DNA from: an uncultured Campylobacter sp. | Lineage (GTDB): Bacteria; Actinomycetota; Actinomycetes; Mycobacteriales; Mycobacteriaceae | Assembly (NCBI GenBank): GCA_943913625.1 | Contig: CALTYW010000090.1 | Coordinates: 1 to 9,471, forward strand | Length of the DNA stretch: 9,471 nt | Reading direction: 5' to 3' | In this document: positions 1-5,952 of the stretch, piece by piece | Numbering within the stretch: position 1 is the first letter of the stretch | Layout: every line of letters begins with the position of its first letter | Program-made: the position numbers and the translations under genes | The notes under the pieces: model-generated | Seen by the model: the letters and a program-made list of their open reading frames with translations, nothing else | What the model was told of the DNA's origin: nothing | The model's database searches: none

Positions 1-64
1 CCGCCTCGAGGCCTTCGAGGATGGTGATCGACGACGCGTCGTAATGGGGTTGCTGTTCAGCCAC
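1..64 (-). CDS. gyrB: DNA gyrase subunit B, 5' end only
   Basis: Only the first 21 codons of this gene are in the window; it runs off the left edge. Read on the minus strand from a GTG at 64-62 the peptide is MAEQQPHYDASSITILEGLE and then A. This matches the start of actinobacterial GyrB, where a short variable tail leads into the conserved YDASSITILEGLEAVRKRPGMYIG block of the GHKL ATPase domain. A GGAGGG ribosome-binding site lies nine bases before the GTG. An ATG slightly upstream is in another frame. GyrB is the ATPase subunit of the GyrA2B2 enzyme that introduces negative supercoils. It commonly lies directly after dciA in this gene group, but here another gene separates the two. The identification rests on a short peptide plus position, and both agree. 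Confidence 0.9.
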   Translation of the reverse strand, partial: MAEQQPHYDASSITILEGLEA

Positions 65-129
65 TGAAGAATGCCCTCCATAACTCAGACGGCCGCTTGA
101 ATGTGCAAGAAGCCGTTTTAACCCGTCCC

Positions 130-135
130 ATCTTA
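130..135 (-). promoter_or_regulatory. Possible -10 box of a gyrB promoter
   Basis: On the minus strand TAAGAT lies about 65 bases before the gyrB start, preceded by GTG. It fits the loose actinobacterial TAnnnT pattern. No good -35 hexamer is visible at the expected distance; the best is a weak CTGGAA. gyrB needs a promoter here because the gene between it and dciA faces the other way. This is an inference from a short motif. Confidence 0.3.
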
Positions 136-225
136 CACCTAGAGGGGGATATTCCAGGGACCACCGAACGCGCCAGAGGGCGTTTCACGGGCTGTTTTGG
201 GGCTTCGGCTTTGATCCAGCTATTC

Positions 226-249
226 CTCGACCCAGCTAACTAGGTCGAG
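226..249. repeat. 7-bp perfect inverted repeat, candidate operator of the Abi-like gene
   Basis: CTCGACC (226-232) and GGTCGAG (243-249) are perfect inverted arms separated by ten bases. The repeat ends two bases before a possible -10 box (TAATAT, 252-257), so it covers the -35 and spacer region of the likely promoter for the gene at 336. A repressor commonly binds in that position. No run of T follows, so it is not a terminator. The binding protein, if there is one, is unknown. Confidence 0.4.
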
Positions 250-251
250 CG

Positions 252-257
252 TAATAT
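252..257 (+). promoter_or_regulatory. Possible -10 box of the Abi-like gene
   Basis: TAATAT fits the TAnnnT -10 pattern and would give a transcript starting near 264. The best upstream match to a -35 is TCGACC at 227-232, with a long 19-base spacer, inside the inverted repeat. A second candidate -10, TATAAC at 265-270, would start the RNA inside the leader hairpin. The choice between the two is not settled by sequence. Confidence 0.35.
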
Positions 258-273
258 TGTGACCTATAACATG

Positions 274-313
274 AACCCCGGCGATGTGCACAGGCAGGGA
301 TCGCTCCGGGGTT
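274..313 (+). promoter_or_regulatory. Leader hairpin before the Abi-like gene, attenuator-like
   Basis: AACCCCGG (274-281) pairs with CCGGGGTT (306-313). The stem continues with CGAT (282-285) against ATCG (300-303) after a two-base CT bulge (304-305). This gives 12 paired bases around a 14-base loop that itself begins with the palindrome GTGCAC. The 3' arm runs into TTTT (312-315). The ribosome-binding site GGGGAAAGG (318-326) follows at once. The hairpin therefore sits between the likely promoter and the start codon and could terminate or attenuate transcription, or limit ribosome access. The T-run is short, so full termination is uncertain. Confidence 0.5.
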
Positions 314-335
314 TTCAGGGGAAAGGTTACTTGGA

Positions 336-995
336 ATGGCACAATCTGTCAATCGCGAACCGTCGTTTGAGCTGCTTGAAGGCTGGTTCTCAACTCAACG
401 GATGTCTCGTTTCCGTTTTCATTCGGATCCGGAGGCGTTGTACGTGTGGAACACGAGGTTGACAAAGTCCTTCCTCGAGGACATCCAGCATATTGAGGTT
501 CTGTTGCGTAACCATGTGGACCGAACTCTCTCAGAGCATCCAACACGGGGAGGTTATGGCCCTCAATGGTTTCTGTCGGAGCAAATCCCTTTTACCCAGC
601 CAGCTCAGCGCAGCATCTCTAAAGCCCTCGCTCGCGCAGGATTTGCAAACCATCAAGCGGATACTGGAAAGGTCGTCGCGGAACTGAGCTTTGACTTTTG
701 GTACTTCCTTTTTACCGCCACGTACACCACAACCGTATGGCCGAAAATTGCACGAACCCTTCGAGGGGGAATTTCGAGGGAGCGGTTCAGAAAAGAATTG
801 AAGGTGGTCTATGACCTGCGTAATCGCTGTGCCCATCATGAACCTGTCATCAATGCCAATTCGGACATCGAACGTAAGTATCTCGATCGATGTCAGGAGG
901 CAATCTTTAACATCGCAAACGCGATAGATTCCAGTGCAGCAAACTGGATTTCCGGCCAAAGCAGGGTGAGAAACATCAGATCGCACAGGCCGTGA
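336..995 (+). CDS. Abi-like (Abi_2/AbiD-F type) protein with HEPN-type motif
   Basis: A 219-residue protein resembling the Abi_2 family (AbiD/AbiF-like abortive-infection proteins). Family marks are an N-terminal block with ALYVWNTRL (34-42), SFLEDIQHIEVLLRNHVDRT (45-64) where members place the helix bearing E-x-x-LRN, and a C-terminal LRNRCAHHEPV (161-171). The last holds R162-x4-H167, the Rx4-6H motif typical of HEPN RNases. Known family members act in phage abortive infection, probably by cutting RNA. That this protein does so is inference. There are no membrane segments or signal peptide. The ATG has a good GGGGAAAGG site nine bases upstream. Sampled stretches are about 47% G+C, and AGA, AGG, CGA and GGA codons occur, unlike the GC-rich neighbours, which suggests acquisition by transfer. 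It stands alone, without a visible antitoxin gene, and is convergent with dciA. Confidence 0.75.
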   Translation: MAQSVNREPSFELLEGWFSTQRMSRFRFHSDPEALYVWNTRLTKSFLEDIQHIEVLLRNHVDRTLSEHPTRGGYGPQWFLSEQIPFTQPAQRSISKALARAGFANHQADTGKVVAELSFDFWYFLFTATYTTTVWPKIARTLRGGISRERFRKELKVVYDLRNRCAHHEPVINANSDIERKYLDRCQEAIFNIANAIDSSAANWISGQSRVRNIRSHRP

Positions 996-996
996 T

Positions 997-1563
997 TTAC
1001 CCGTACGTGTCACGCGGCCCGCGGCCCTTCACGTGCAGCGGCCCGTAGCGCCAACTCTTCGTCTTCGGCCCGTAAATGTGCAGCTTGGTCACCACGTCCG
1101 GCCCGACTTTCGCCGCAATCGCGGCGAGCACCTCGCGCTGCATGTACTTCATCTGCGTGGCCCAGGCGGTGGAGTCGCACTCGACGTGCACTTCGCCTTC
1201 CTTGATCATTTGCACGCTCGTGTGCTGCGCGATCTTCTCGCCCACCAGTTCGTCCCAGTGCCCCATGACCCAGCCGTGCGCCATCTTCTCGGTCCAGTTC
1301 CGCTGCTGCACCTCCTTGCCCAGCAGCGCGCCGAAGCTCGAGACTTTGTAACTCCGCGGCAGCGCCCGCCCGTCGGCGCCGGTGGGGATCCCGCGCACCG
1401 CGCGCTTGCGCTCCACTTCAAGCTTCAGCCCGGGCACGTTCGCGGGGACATTGCGCACAATGCTTATCGACGATCCCCTCCTCCCCACATCCGGCACCCT
1501 CCCGTTTCGCTGCTTCGCCGTCGCGCGGAGGGTGTCAAACGTGTCTTTCACCAGGTCACGCAA
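997..1563 (-). CDS. dciA: DUF721 family protein, DciA-type replicative helicase loader/operator
   Basis: A 188-residue basic protein of the DUF721/DciA family. DciA proteins interact with the DnaB helicase and help install it in bacteria that lack DnaC or DnaI. The family domain spans roughly residues 75-170 and includes NWTEKMAHGWVMGHWDELVG (89-108) with conserved tryptophans W98 and W103, then EVHVECDSTAWATQM (124-138) and the IYGP-SWRYGP end. The N-terminal third is a variable, Arg-rich linker. The chosen start is TTG, overlapping the end of recF by eight bases. An in-frame TGA nine bases upstream rules out a longer form, and a GTG four codons later is the alternative. GGAGG lies about 14 bases before the TTG. 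Overlap with recF suggests translational coupling. The stop is one base from the stop of the convergent Abi-like gene, with no room for a terminator. Confidence 0.88.
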   Translation of the reverse strand: MRDLVKDTFDTLRATAKQRNGRVPDVGRRGSSISIVRNVPANVPGLKLEVERKRAVRGIPTGADGRALPRSYKVSSFGALLGKEVQQRNWTEKMAHGWVMGHWDELVGEKIAQHTSVQMIKEGEVHVECDSTAWATQMKYMQREVLAAIAAKVGPDVVTKLHIYGPKTKSWRYGPLHVKGRGPRDTYG

Positions 1564-2704
1564 TGGAGCTCACCCCGTCCTCCATGGTCACGGAGTACCT
1601 GCCGGCGACATCGAGGTTCTCCGGCAGATCGTCGCCGACCGCGGCGGTGATGAGCACCTGCTCGGCTTCTTCTGCCACGTGGACGAGGCGCTCGCGTCGT
1701 TTCGCATCCAGCTCCGCGAAGACGTCGTCAAGGATGAGCACCGGGTCGGAGCCGTCGGAGCGCAGCAGCTGGTACTCGGCCAGATGCAGCGCGAGCGCGT
1801 ACGACCAGGTCTCGCCGTGGGAGGCGTACCCTTTCGCGGGTTGCTCGCCGAGAATGAGCAGCAGGTCGTCGCGGTGGGGACCCACCAGGGTGGTGCCGCG
1901 GTCGATCTCCTCTTTGCGGCGTCGTCCCAGCTCTGCGAGCATTGCGGCCTCGAACATGGCTGGGTCCCGGCTTTCTTCCACGTCGGGAAGCGTGGAGGAG
2001 TACCGCACGCTGGCGGGGCGGGATTCGGGGGCGACGGAGGAATATGAGGTGGTGATGTGGGACGACAAGGCGTCGATAAGCGAAAGCCTGCCCGCGATGA
2101 CCTGCGAACCGTAGGCCGCGAGCTGGCCGTCCCACACGTCGAGGGTGGCAAGCGCCGACGCCCCATCCGAGTCCTGGTAGCCGCGGCGCAGCGCCATATT
2201 GGAGTTGCGTAGCAGCGCGTTGCGTTGGCGCAGCACCTTGTCGTAGTCCGCGCGGGCGCCGGCGAGGCGCGGGATTCGAAGGCCTGCGAGGTCGTCGAGG
2301 AAGCGTCGGCGCTCGGCGGGCTCGCCGTTGATCAGCCGCAGGTCCTCGGGCGAAAACATCACGGTGCGCGTGACGCCGATGAGCTCGCGCGCGGACTTCA
2401 GACGGGTGCGGTTGATCTGCGCCTGGTTCGCGCCGTGCGCCTTGATCAGCAGGTGCGTTGTCAGTGCGCGGCCCTCGTTCACCGTGGTCAGCGACACGCG
2501 CGCGTTGTCGTGGCCGGCAGCGATCAGAGGCGTGTCCGCGGACACTCGGTGGCTCGACAGCTTGGAGGCGTACTGCACCGCCTCGACGATGTTGGTTTTG
2601 CCGTGGCCGTTGCGGCCCGCGAACACCGTGACCCCCGGCTCCAGGTCCAGGTGGAGCTGCGGCCACGAGCGGAAATCGCGCAGGTCGAGCTCGCGGACGT
2701 ACAT
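1556..2704 (-). CDS. recF: DNA replication and repair protein RecF
   Basis: A 382-residue SMC-like ATPase. RecF binds gapped DNA and, with RecO and RecR, helps load RecA at single-strand gaps and stalled forks. Visible motifs are FRSWPQL near the N-terminus, Walker A GRNGHGKT (30-37), the signature region SHGETW (295-300) and Walker B LILDDVFAELD (323-333). The SHGE form instead of SQGQ is also what I recall from other actinobacterial RecF proteins. Length is normal for the family. The ATG lies six bases after the dnaN stop. No clear ribosome-binding site precedes it, so coupling to dnaN translation is likely. The end overlaps the dciA start by eight bases. All catalytic motifs appear intact. 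Confidence 0.96.
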   Translation of the reverse strand: MYVRELDLRDFRSWPQLHLDLEPGVTVFAGRNGHGKTNIVEAVQYASKLSSHRVSADTPLIAAGHDNARVSLTTVNEGRALTTHLLIKAHGANQAQINRTRLKSARELIGVTRTVMFSPEDLRLINGEPAERRRFLDDLAGLRIPRLAGARADYDKVLRQRNALLRNSNMALRRGYQDSDGASALATLDVWDGQLAAYGSQVIAGRLSLIDALSSHITTSYSSVAPESRPASVRYSSTLPDVEESRDPAMFEAAMLAELGRRRKEEIDRGTTLVGPHRDDLLLILGEQPAKGYASHGETWSYALALHLAEYQLLRSDGSDPVLILDDVFAELDAKRRERLVHVAEEAEQVLITAAVGDDLPENLDVAGRYSVTMEDGVSSIA

Positions 2705-2710
2705 GCGGGC

Positions 2711-3910
2711 TTAGCCGGGCAGGCGCACCGGCATGAGCAGGTACGTGAAGTGGGTGTCCGGGGTCGGGAACGCGCCGTCCGCGCCCGCCTCCGGCAGCTG
2801 CTCCGGCTCCGGGATCATGATGGCCGGGCGGGAGGCTTCGGTGAACCCGAAGACCACGCGGTCGGTGCCGATGACAGACAGGCCGTCGCGCAGGTAGCCC
2901 GCGTTGAACGCGATGAGTAACTCGTCCGACCCAGTGAACGCCGCCTGCAGGGATTCCTCGGCGGCACCGGAGTCGGCGCCGGAGGAGTACAGCGTGATCT
3001 GGCCCGGCTCGAACTTCATGCGGACCTGGGCGTTGCGGTCGGCCACCAGGCTGACGCGGCGGATCGCCTCAAGCAGCGGGGCGACCTCGACGCTGGCCAT
3101 TGAGGTGTGCTGCTTCGGCAGCAGGGGCGCGACGTTCGGGAAGTCCGCGTCCAGCATGCGCGTGGTGGTCTCGCGGCTGTTCACGTGCAGGCCGAACAAG
3201 CCTTCGCCGCCGATGTTGTCCTCGGCGCCCACCGCGATCTCAACCGGGTCGTCGATGCTCGTGTCCAGCGTGCGTGCGTTATCCAGCAGTGTCTTCGCCG
3301 GAATGAGCAGGTCTGCCTTGACGTTCGGGCTGGCCGGCTCCCAGGTCAGGTGGCGCTGGGCGAGGCGGAAGCGGTCGGTCGCGGTGAGTTTCACGTTCTC
3401 GCCGTCGATCTCGACGTGGATGCCCGTGAGCATCGGCAGGGTGTCGTCGCGGCCAGCGGCGGCGGCCACCTGGGTGACAGCGCTGGTGAGCAGTGCCGGG
3501 GAAATGCGGCCTGTGACCTGCGGGAGGTTCGGCAGCTGCGGGTAATCGTCGAGCGGGATCAGCGGCAGCTCGAAGCGGGAGGACTTGGCCCGAAGCGTCA
3601 TGGCTTTGCCGTCGGTGCTGACCTCGATGACGTCGTTAGGCAGCGTGCCCACGACATCCGAGAACACCTTGCCGGCGACCGCAACGCGGCCCGGATCAGT
3701 CACCTCGGCGCCGATGCGCACGCGGGTGGACACTTCGTAGTCGAAGCCTGCGAACTCGAGACCGTTGTCGTCGGCAGTGATCACGACAGCGCGGAGCACC
3801 GGCTGCGTGTTCTTCGTGGGCAGGCTGCGCGCAACCCACGCTGCTGCGTCCGAGAGTTCATCCTTGTGAACGCGGAATGACACATTCGTGTCCCCGATGC
3901 TGTCGACCAT
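2711..3910 (-). CDS. dnaN: DNA polymerase III beta sliding clamp
   Basis: A 399-residue ring-forming processivity clamp. Three repeated clamp domains are expected at about 1-130, 140-260 and 265-399. Recognisable blocks are VSFRVHKDELSDAAAWVARS (10-29), GFDYEVSTRV (55-64), the TATDRFRLA block (176-184), FNAGYLRDGL (335-344), RPAIM (361-365) and the C-terminal TYLLMPVRL (389-397) that lines the partner-binding pocket. The open frame extends far upstream to 4252, but that part runs through the DnaA-box region and has no clamp similarity. Two starts fit: ATG 3910 (MVDSIGDTN) and ATG 3919 (MVRMVDS). I prefer 3910. Neither has a good ribosome-binding site. recF follows after six bases, so dnaN, recF and dciA form one operon. 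Confidence 0.95.
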   Translation of the reverse strand: MVDSIGDTNVSFRVHKDELSDAAAWVARSLPTKNTQPVLRAVVITADDNGLEFAGFDYEVSTRVRIGAEVTDPGRVAVAGKVFSDVVGTLPNDVIEVSTDGKAMTLRAKSSRFELPLIPLDDYPQLPNLPQVTGRISPALLTSAVTQVAAAAGRDDTLPMLTGIHVEIDGENVKLTATDRFRLAQRHLTWEPASPNVKADLLIPAKTLLDNARTLDTSIDDPVEIAVGAEDNIGGEGLFGLHVNSRETTTRMLDADFPNVAPLLPKQHTSMASVEVAPLLEAIRRVSLVADRNAQVRMKFEPGQITLYSSGADSGAAEESLQAAFTGSDELLIAFNAGYLRDGLSVIGTDRVVFGFTEASRPAIMIPEPEQLPEAGADGAFPTPDTHFTYLLMPVRLPG

Positions 3911-3917
3911 GCGCACC

Positions 3918-3923
3918 ATGTTA
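3918..3923 (-). promoter_or_regulatory. Possible -10 box of a leaderless dnaN transcript
   Basis: On the minus strand TAACAT lies seven bases before ATG 3910, so transcription would start at or next to the A of the start codon. This would explain why no ribosome-binding site is visible. Leaderless mRNAs are common in corynebacteria. No convincing -35 is seen: ACACCA stands at the 17-base spacing and TGACAC is 19 bases away. Confidence 0.35.
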
Positions 3924-4106
3924 GGCAAGCCGAACGGTTTTGGTGTCATTCGGGTCTTCGCGATCACGGCCGGGTTTCGCACAGCCTCTGTTTCTCTTGG
4001 AAGAATTACAAGTAATAGATGGGGTAACAACAGTAGGTGTTGTGGAACCTGTGGATTGCGGGGGTTCGGGGCCGGTCGCACGGCGTGTCGCGGATATGAT
4101 TTGGGG

Positions 4107-4146
4107 TGTGGATAACTTGTGGATAAGTTGGGGCGGATGTGGATAA
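4107..4146. promoter_or_regulatory. Three exact DnaA boxes in tandem
   Basis: TGTGGATAA, the complement of the TTATCCACA consensus, occurs at 4107-4115, 4118-4126 and 4138-4146, all in the same orientation. The first two start 11 bases apart, about one helical turn, and the third starts 20 bases later, about two turns. This places all three on the same face of the DNA, as expected for cooperative DnaA binding. Confidence 0.85.
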
Positions 4147-4270
4147 CTTTTTGGGGAGCGTGAAATTCCACAACCGGATAGCCATTCTCCACCGGTCGTA
4201 CACAGCGGGAACGGTCATTCTCCCCAGGGGCGGCGAGTGTGGTCTGGGACACAATGTGTGCAAAGTCATC

Positions 4271-4290
4271 TAATTACATTGGCGTAATTA
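4271..4290. repeat. AT-rich palindrome TAATTAC-N6-GTAATTA
   Basis: Perfect 7-bp inverted arms at 4271-4277 and 4284-4290 flank ATTGGC. It stands out as A/T-rich in a GC-rich setting and lies just before two degenerate DnaA boxes and downstream of the dnaA terminator. It could be a regulator binding site or help strand opening. Nothing in the sequence identifies a binding protein. Confidence 0.5.
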
Positions 4291-4296
4291 CACAGG

Positions 4297-4317
4297 TGTG
4301 GATAGGTCTGTGGACAA
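4297..4317. promoter_or_regulatory. Two one-mismatch DnaA boxes
   Basis: TGTGGATAG (4297-4305) and TGTGGACAA (4309-4317) each differ from TGTGGATAA by one base and share its orientation. TGTGGACAA is the complement of TTGTCCACA, the form preferred in Mycobacterium and Streptomyces. They lie immediately beyond the dnaA terminator. Confidence 0.65.
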
Positions 4318-4320
4318 GAG

Positions 4321-4348
4321 AAAAGCCCTGGAAGGAATCCTCCCAGGG
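4321..4348 (-). terminator. Intrinsic terminator of dnaA
   Basis: CCCTGG (4326-4331) pairs with CCAGGG (4343-4348), and AGG pairs with CCT inside after one mismatch, leaving a three-base loop. Read in the dnaA direction the hairpin is followed by CTTTTCTCTT. It lies about 20 bases after the dnaA stop, so dnaA probably ends its own transcript and dnaN has a separate promoter. Confidence 0.75.
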
Positions 4349-4366
4349 TCGGAACTCAATATGAAC

Positions 4367-5869
4367 TCAGCGCGTGCGCGCCCGGTTCTTCACTATCTGC
4401 GTGAGCTCTTGAATTTCATCGTAGGTGCCGCGGTTTTCCGTCATCTCTTTGCGGATCTTCCTGTCCGCGTACATGACAGTCGTGTGGTCTTTGCCGCCGA
4501 ACTCGTCGCCAATCTTCGGCAGGGACAGCTCCGTTAGCTCGCGGCACAGATACATCGCGATCTGCCGGGCGTGCGCCACCTGGCGGGTCTTGCCGGCACC
4601 GGTGAGCTGGTCCATCGACACCTGGAAGTACTCCGCGGCGGCGTCCTTGATTGTCCCGGCCGTGATGTTCACGTCGCCTTCGTCGGGCAGGATGTCGCGA
4701 AGCGCCACCTGCGCGATCTCCATCGTGATCGGTTCGTTGATCAGCGAGGAGTAGGCGGAAACCCTGATCAGGGCACCTTCGAGCTCGCGTATCGACGATT
4801 CGAATTGCGACGCAATCACTTCCAGCACCGCGTGGTCCACCTGCGTGCCGTCCGCGGCCGCCTTCTTCATCAAGATGGCGATGCGGGTTTCCAGGTCCGG
4901 CGGCTGCACGTCGGTGATCAAACCGCCTTCGAAGCGGGTGCGCAGGCGGTCCTCCAACGTGGTCAGCTGCTTCGGTGGCCGGTCTGAAGACAGGATGATC
5001 TGCTTGTTCGCCTGGTGCAGCGCGTTGAAGGTGTGGAAGAACTCCTCCTGGGTACCTTCCTTACCTTCGAGGAACTGGATGTCGTCCACCATCAAGATGT
5101 CTAAGTTGCGGTAACGCCGCTTGAAGCTCTCCTGGCGGTCGTCGCGCACGGAATTGATGTAGTCGTTGGTGAACTCCTCCGAGCTCACATATTTAATGCG
5201 CAATCCTGGCTGAAGCACCTTGGCGTAGTTGCCGGCGGCGTGCAGCAGGTGCGTCTTGCCCAGGCCGGACCCGCCCCAGATGAACAGCGGGTTGTAGGCC
5301 TTTGCGGGATTTTCGGCCACGGCGACGGCCGCGCCGTTGGCGAACCGGTTGGAGGAGCCGATGACGAAGTTCTCGAAGGTGTACTTCGGGTTCAGGCTGG
5401 CCTCGCGGTCCGGGTCGTGCGCCGGCTTCTCGCGCGGGATCCTGCGGTCCACGGTGGGGTGGGCAACCTGCGCCGCGTGCATTTGCGCCAGTTCGTCCAG
5501 ACCCATCGGGATCTGCTCTCCCACTGGTTGCGTCGGCGCCATGGATTGGGTGGGCGACCAGGTGGGGGCAGGTTCCGGCTCTGGCTCCGGCGCGGCCACG
5601 GAGACGGCGAGTGCGACCGGGGTACCGGTGTGGGTGCTCAGCAGCGCAGTGATGTGGGGCGCCAGCGACTCCTCAATCACATTCTTCGCCGCGGCATGGG
5701 GGGCGGAGATGAGCGCGTAGTTATCCACAAGCACCACAGGCTTCAGCAAACGCAGGTAGGCGCGCTGCTGCGGGGTCAGGGTGGGCACGTTCGACATCGG
5801 TTGCTCCGAGAGGTTGAGCAACTCTTCGACGACGGCGCGCCACAGCGCCTCTAAATGATCGTCCGCCAC
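4367..5869 (-). CDS. dnaA: Chromosomal replication initiator protein DnaA
   Basis: A 500-residue initiator ATPase that binds DnaA boxes, forms a filament and opens the origin. Domain I (about 1-85) holds the protein-contact fold. Domain II (about 86-155) is a flexible, Pro/Glu-rich linker with EPEPEPAP. Domain III is the AAA+ core from NPKYTFENFVIGSSNRFA (160-177), with Walker A GGSGLGKT (199-206), Walker B LMVDDIQFL (259-267) and the sensor region LSSDRPPKQLTTLEDRLRTRF. Domain IV is the helix-turn-helix DNA-binding part with GGKDHTTVMYADRKI (458-472), where the usual GRDH has Lys in place of Arg. The start is GTG with GGAG five bases upstream. A perfect DnaA box lies inside the 5' part of the gene. 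It is transcribed away from rpmH and ends in its own terminator. Confidence 0.97.
   Translation of the reverse strand: MADDHLEALWRAVVEELLNLSEQPMSNVPTLTPQQRAYLRLLKPVVLVDNYALISAPHAAAKNVIEESLAPHITALLSTHTGTPVALAVSVAAPEPEPEPAPTWSPTQSMAPTQPVGEQIPMGLDELAQMHAAQVAHPTVDRRIPREKPAHDPDREASLNPKYTFENFVIGSSNRFANGAAVAVAENPAKAYNPLFIWGGSGLGKTHLLHAAGNYAKVLQPGLRIKYVSSEEFTNDYINSVRDDRQESFKRRYRNLDILMVDDIQFLEGKEGTQEEFFHTFNALHQANKQIILSSDRPPKQLTTLEDRLRTRFEGGLITDVQPPDLETRIAILMKKAAADGTQVDHAVLEVIASQFESSIRELEGALIRVSAYSSLINEPITMEIAQVALRDILPDEGDVNITAGTIKDAAAEYFQVSMDQLTGAGKTRQVAHARQIAMYLCRELTELSLPKIGDEFGGKDHTTVMYADRKIRKEMTENRGTYDEIQELTQIVKNRARTR
5721..5729. promoter_or_regulatory. Perfect DnaA box inside dnaA
   Basis: TTATCCACA on the plus strand falls in codons for the LVDNYAL part of DnaA domain I. 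Its orientation matches the exact boxes upstream of dnaA at 5950 and 6095. It could extend the upstream DnaA array or feed back on dnaA transcription, or be set by the codons alone. Confidence 0.6.
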
Positions 5870-5946
5870 TGTCGCTCCACTTCCGATTCGTGTAATTCCT
5901 CACCGGTCACTCCACAGGGCAGCGGCCAGTTACCTGCTGTTCCACA

Positions 5947-5952
5947 ATGTTA
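5947..5952 (-). promoter_or_regulatory. Possible -10 box of a dnaA promoter overlapping a DnaA box
   Basis: On the minus strand TAACAT, the same hexamer as before dnaN, lies 77 bases before the dnaA GTG and shares three bases with the exact DnaA box at 5950-5958. Bound DnaA would block it, giving autoregulation as known for dnaA in other bacteria. No clear -35 is seen, so the call is tentative. Confidence 0.3.

Larger units (their letters stand above)
3911..4366. other. oriC: dnaN-dnaA spacer, candidate oriC (part 1)
   Basis: This 456-base gap contains no credible gene. It has three exact DnaA boxes (4107-4146), two one-mismatch boxes (4297-4317), a two-mismatch box (TGTGGATTG, 4050-4058), a 20-bp AT-rich palindrome (4271-4290), an A/T-rich patch around 3998-4030 that could help unwinding, and the dnaA terminator. 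The dnaA-dnaN spacer is the origin in mycobacteria and many other bacteria. Box density, and the fact that genes on both sides of the whole dnaA locus point outward, support origin function here. Whether this gap or the one upstream of dnaA is the actual unwinding site cannot be told by eye. Confidence 0.7.

Noticed and set aside
259..462. 67-codon frame overlapping the start of the Abi-like gene, considered as a possible antitoxin
   Set aside because: It spans the leader hairpin, has no ribosome-binding site or recognisable fold, and overlaps the real gene in another frame.
3107..3880. Long antisense frames opposite dnaN, recF, dnaA and yidC
   Set aside because: These are expected by chance opposite GC-rich genes. 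They are rich in Arg, Ala, Gly and His and carry no family motif.
3911..4252. N-terminal extension of dnaN to an upstream ATG (513 residues in total)
   Set aside because: The extra 114 residues run through the DnaA-box region, have no clamp similarity and would make the protein far longer than the family.
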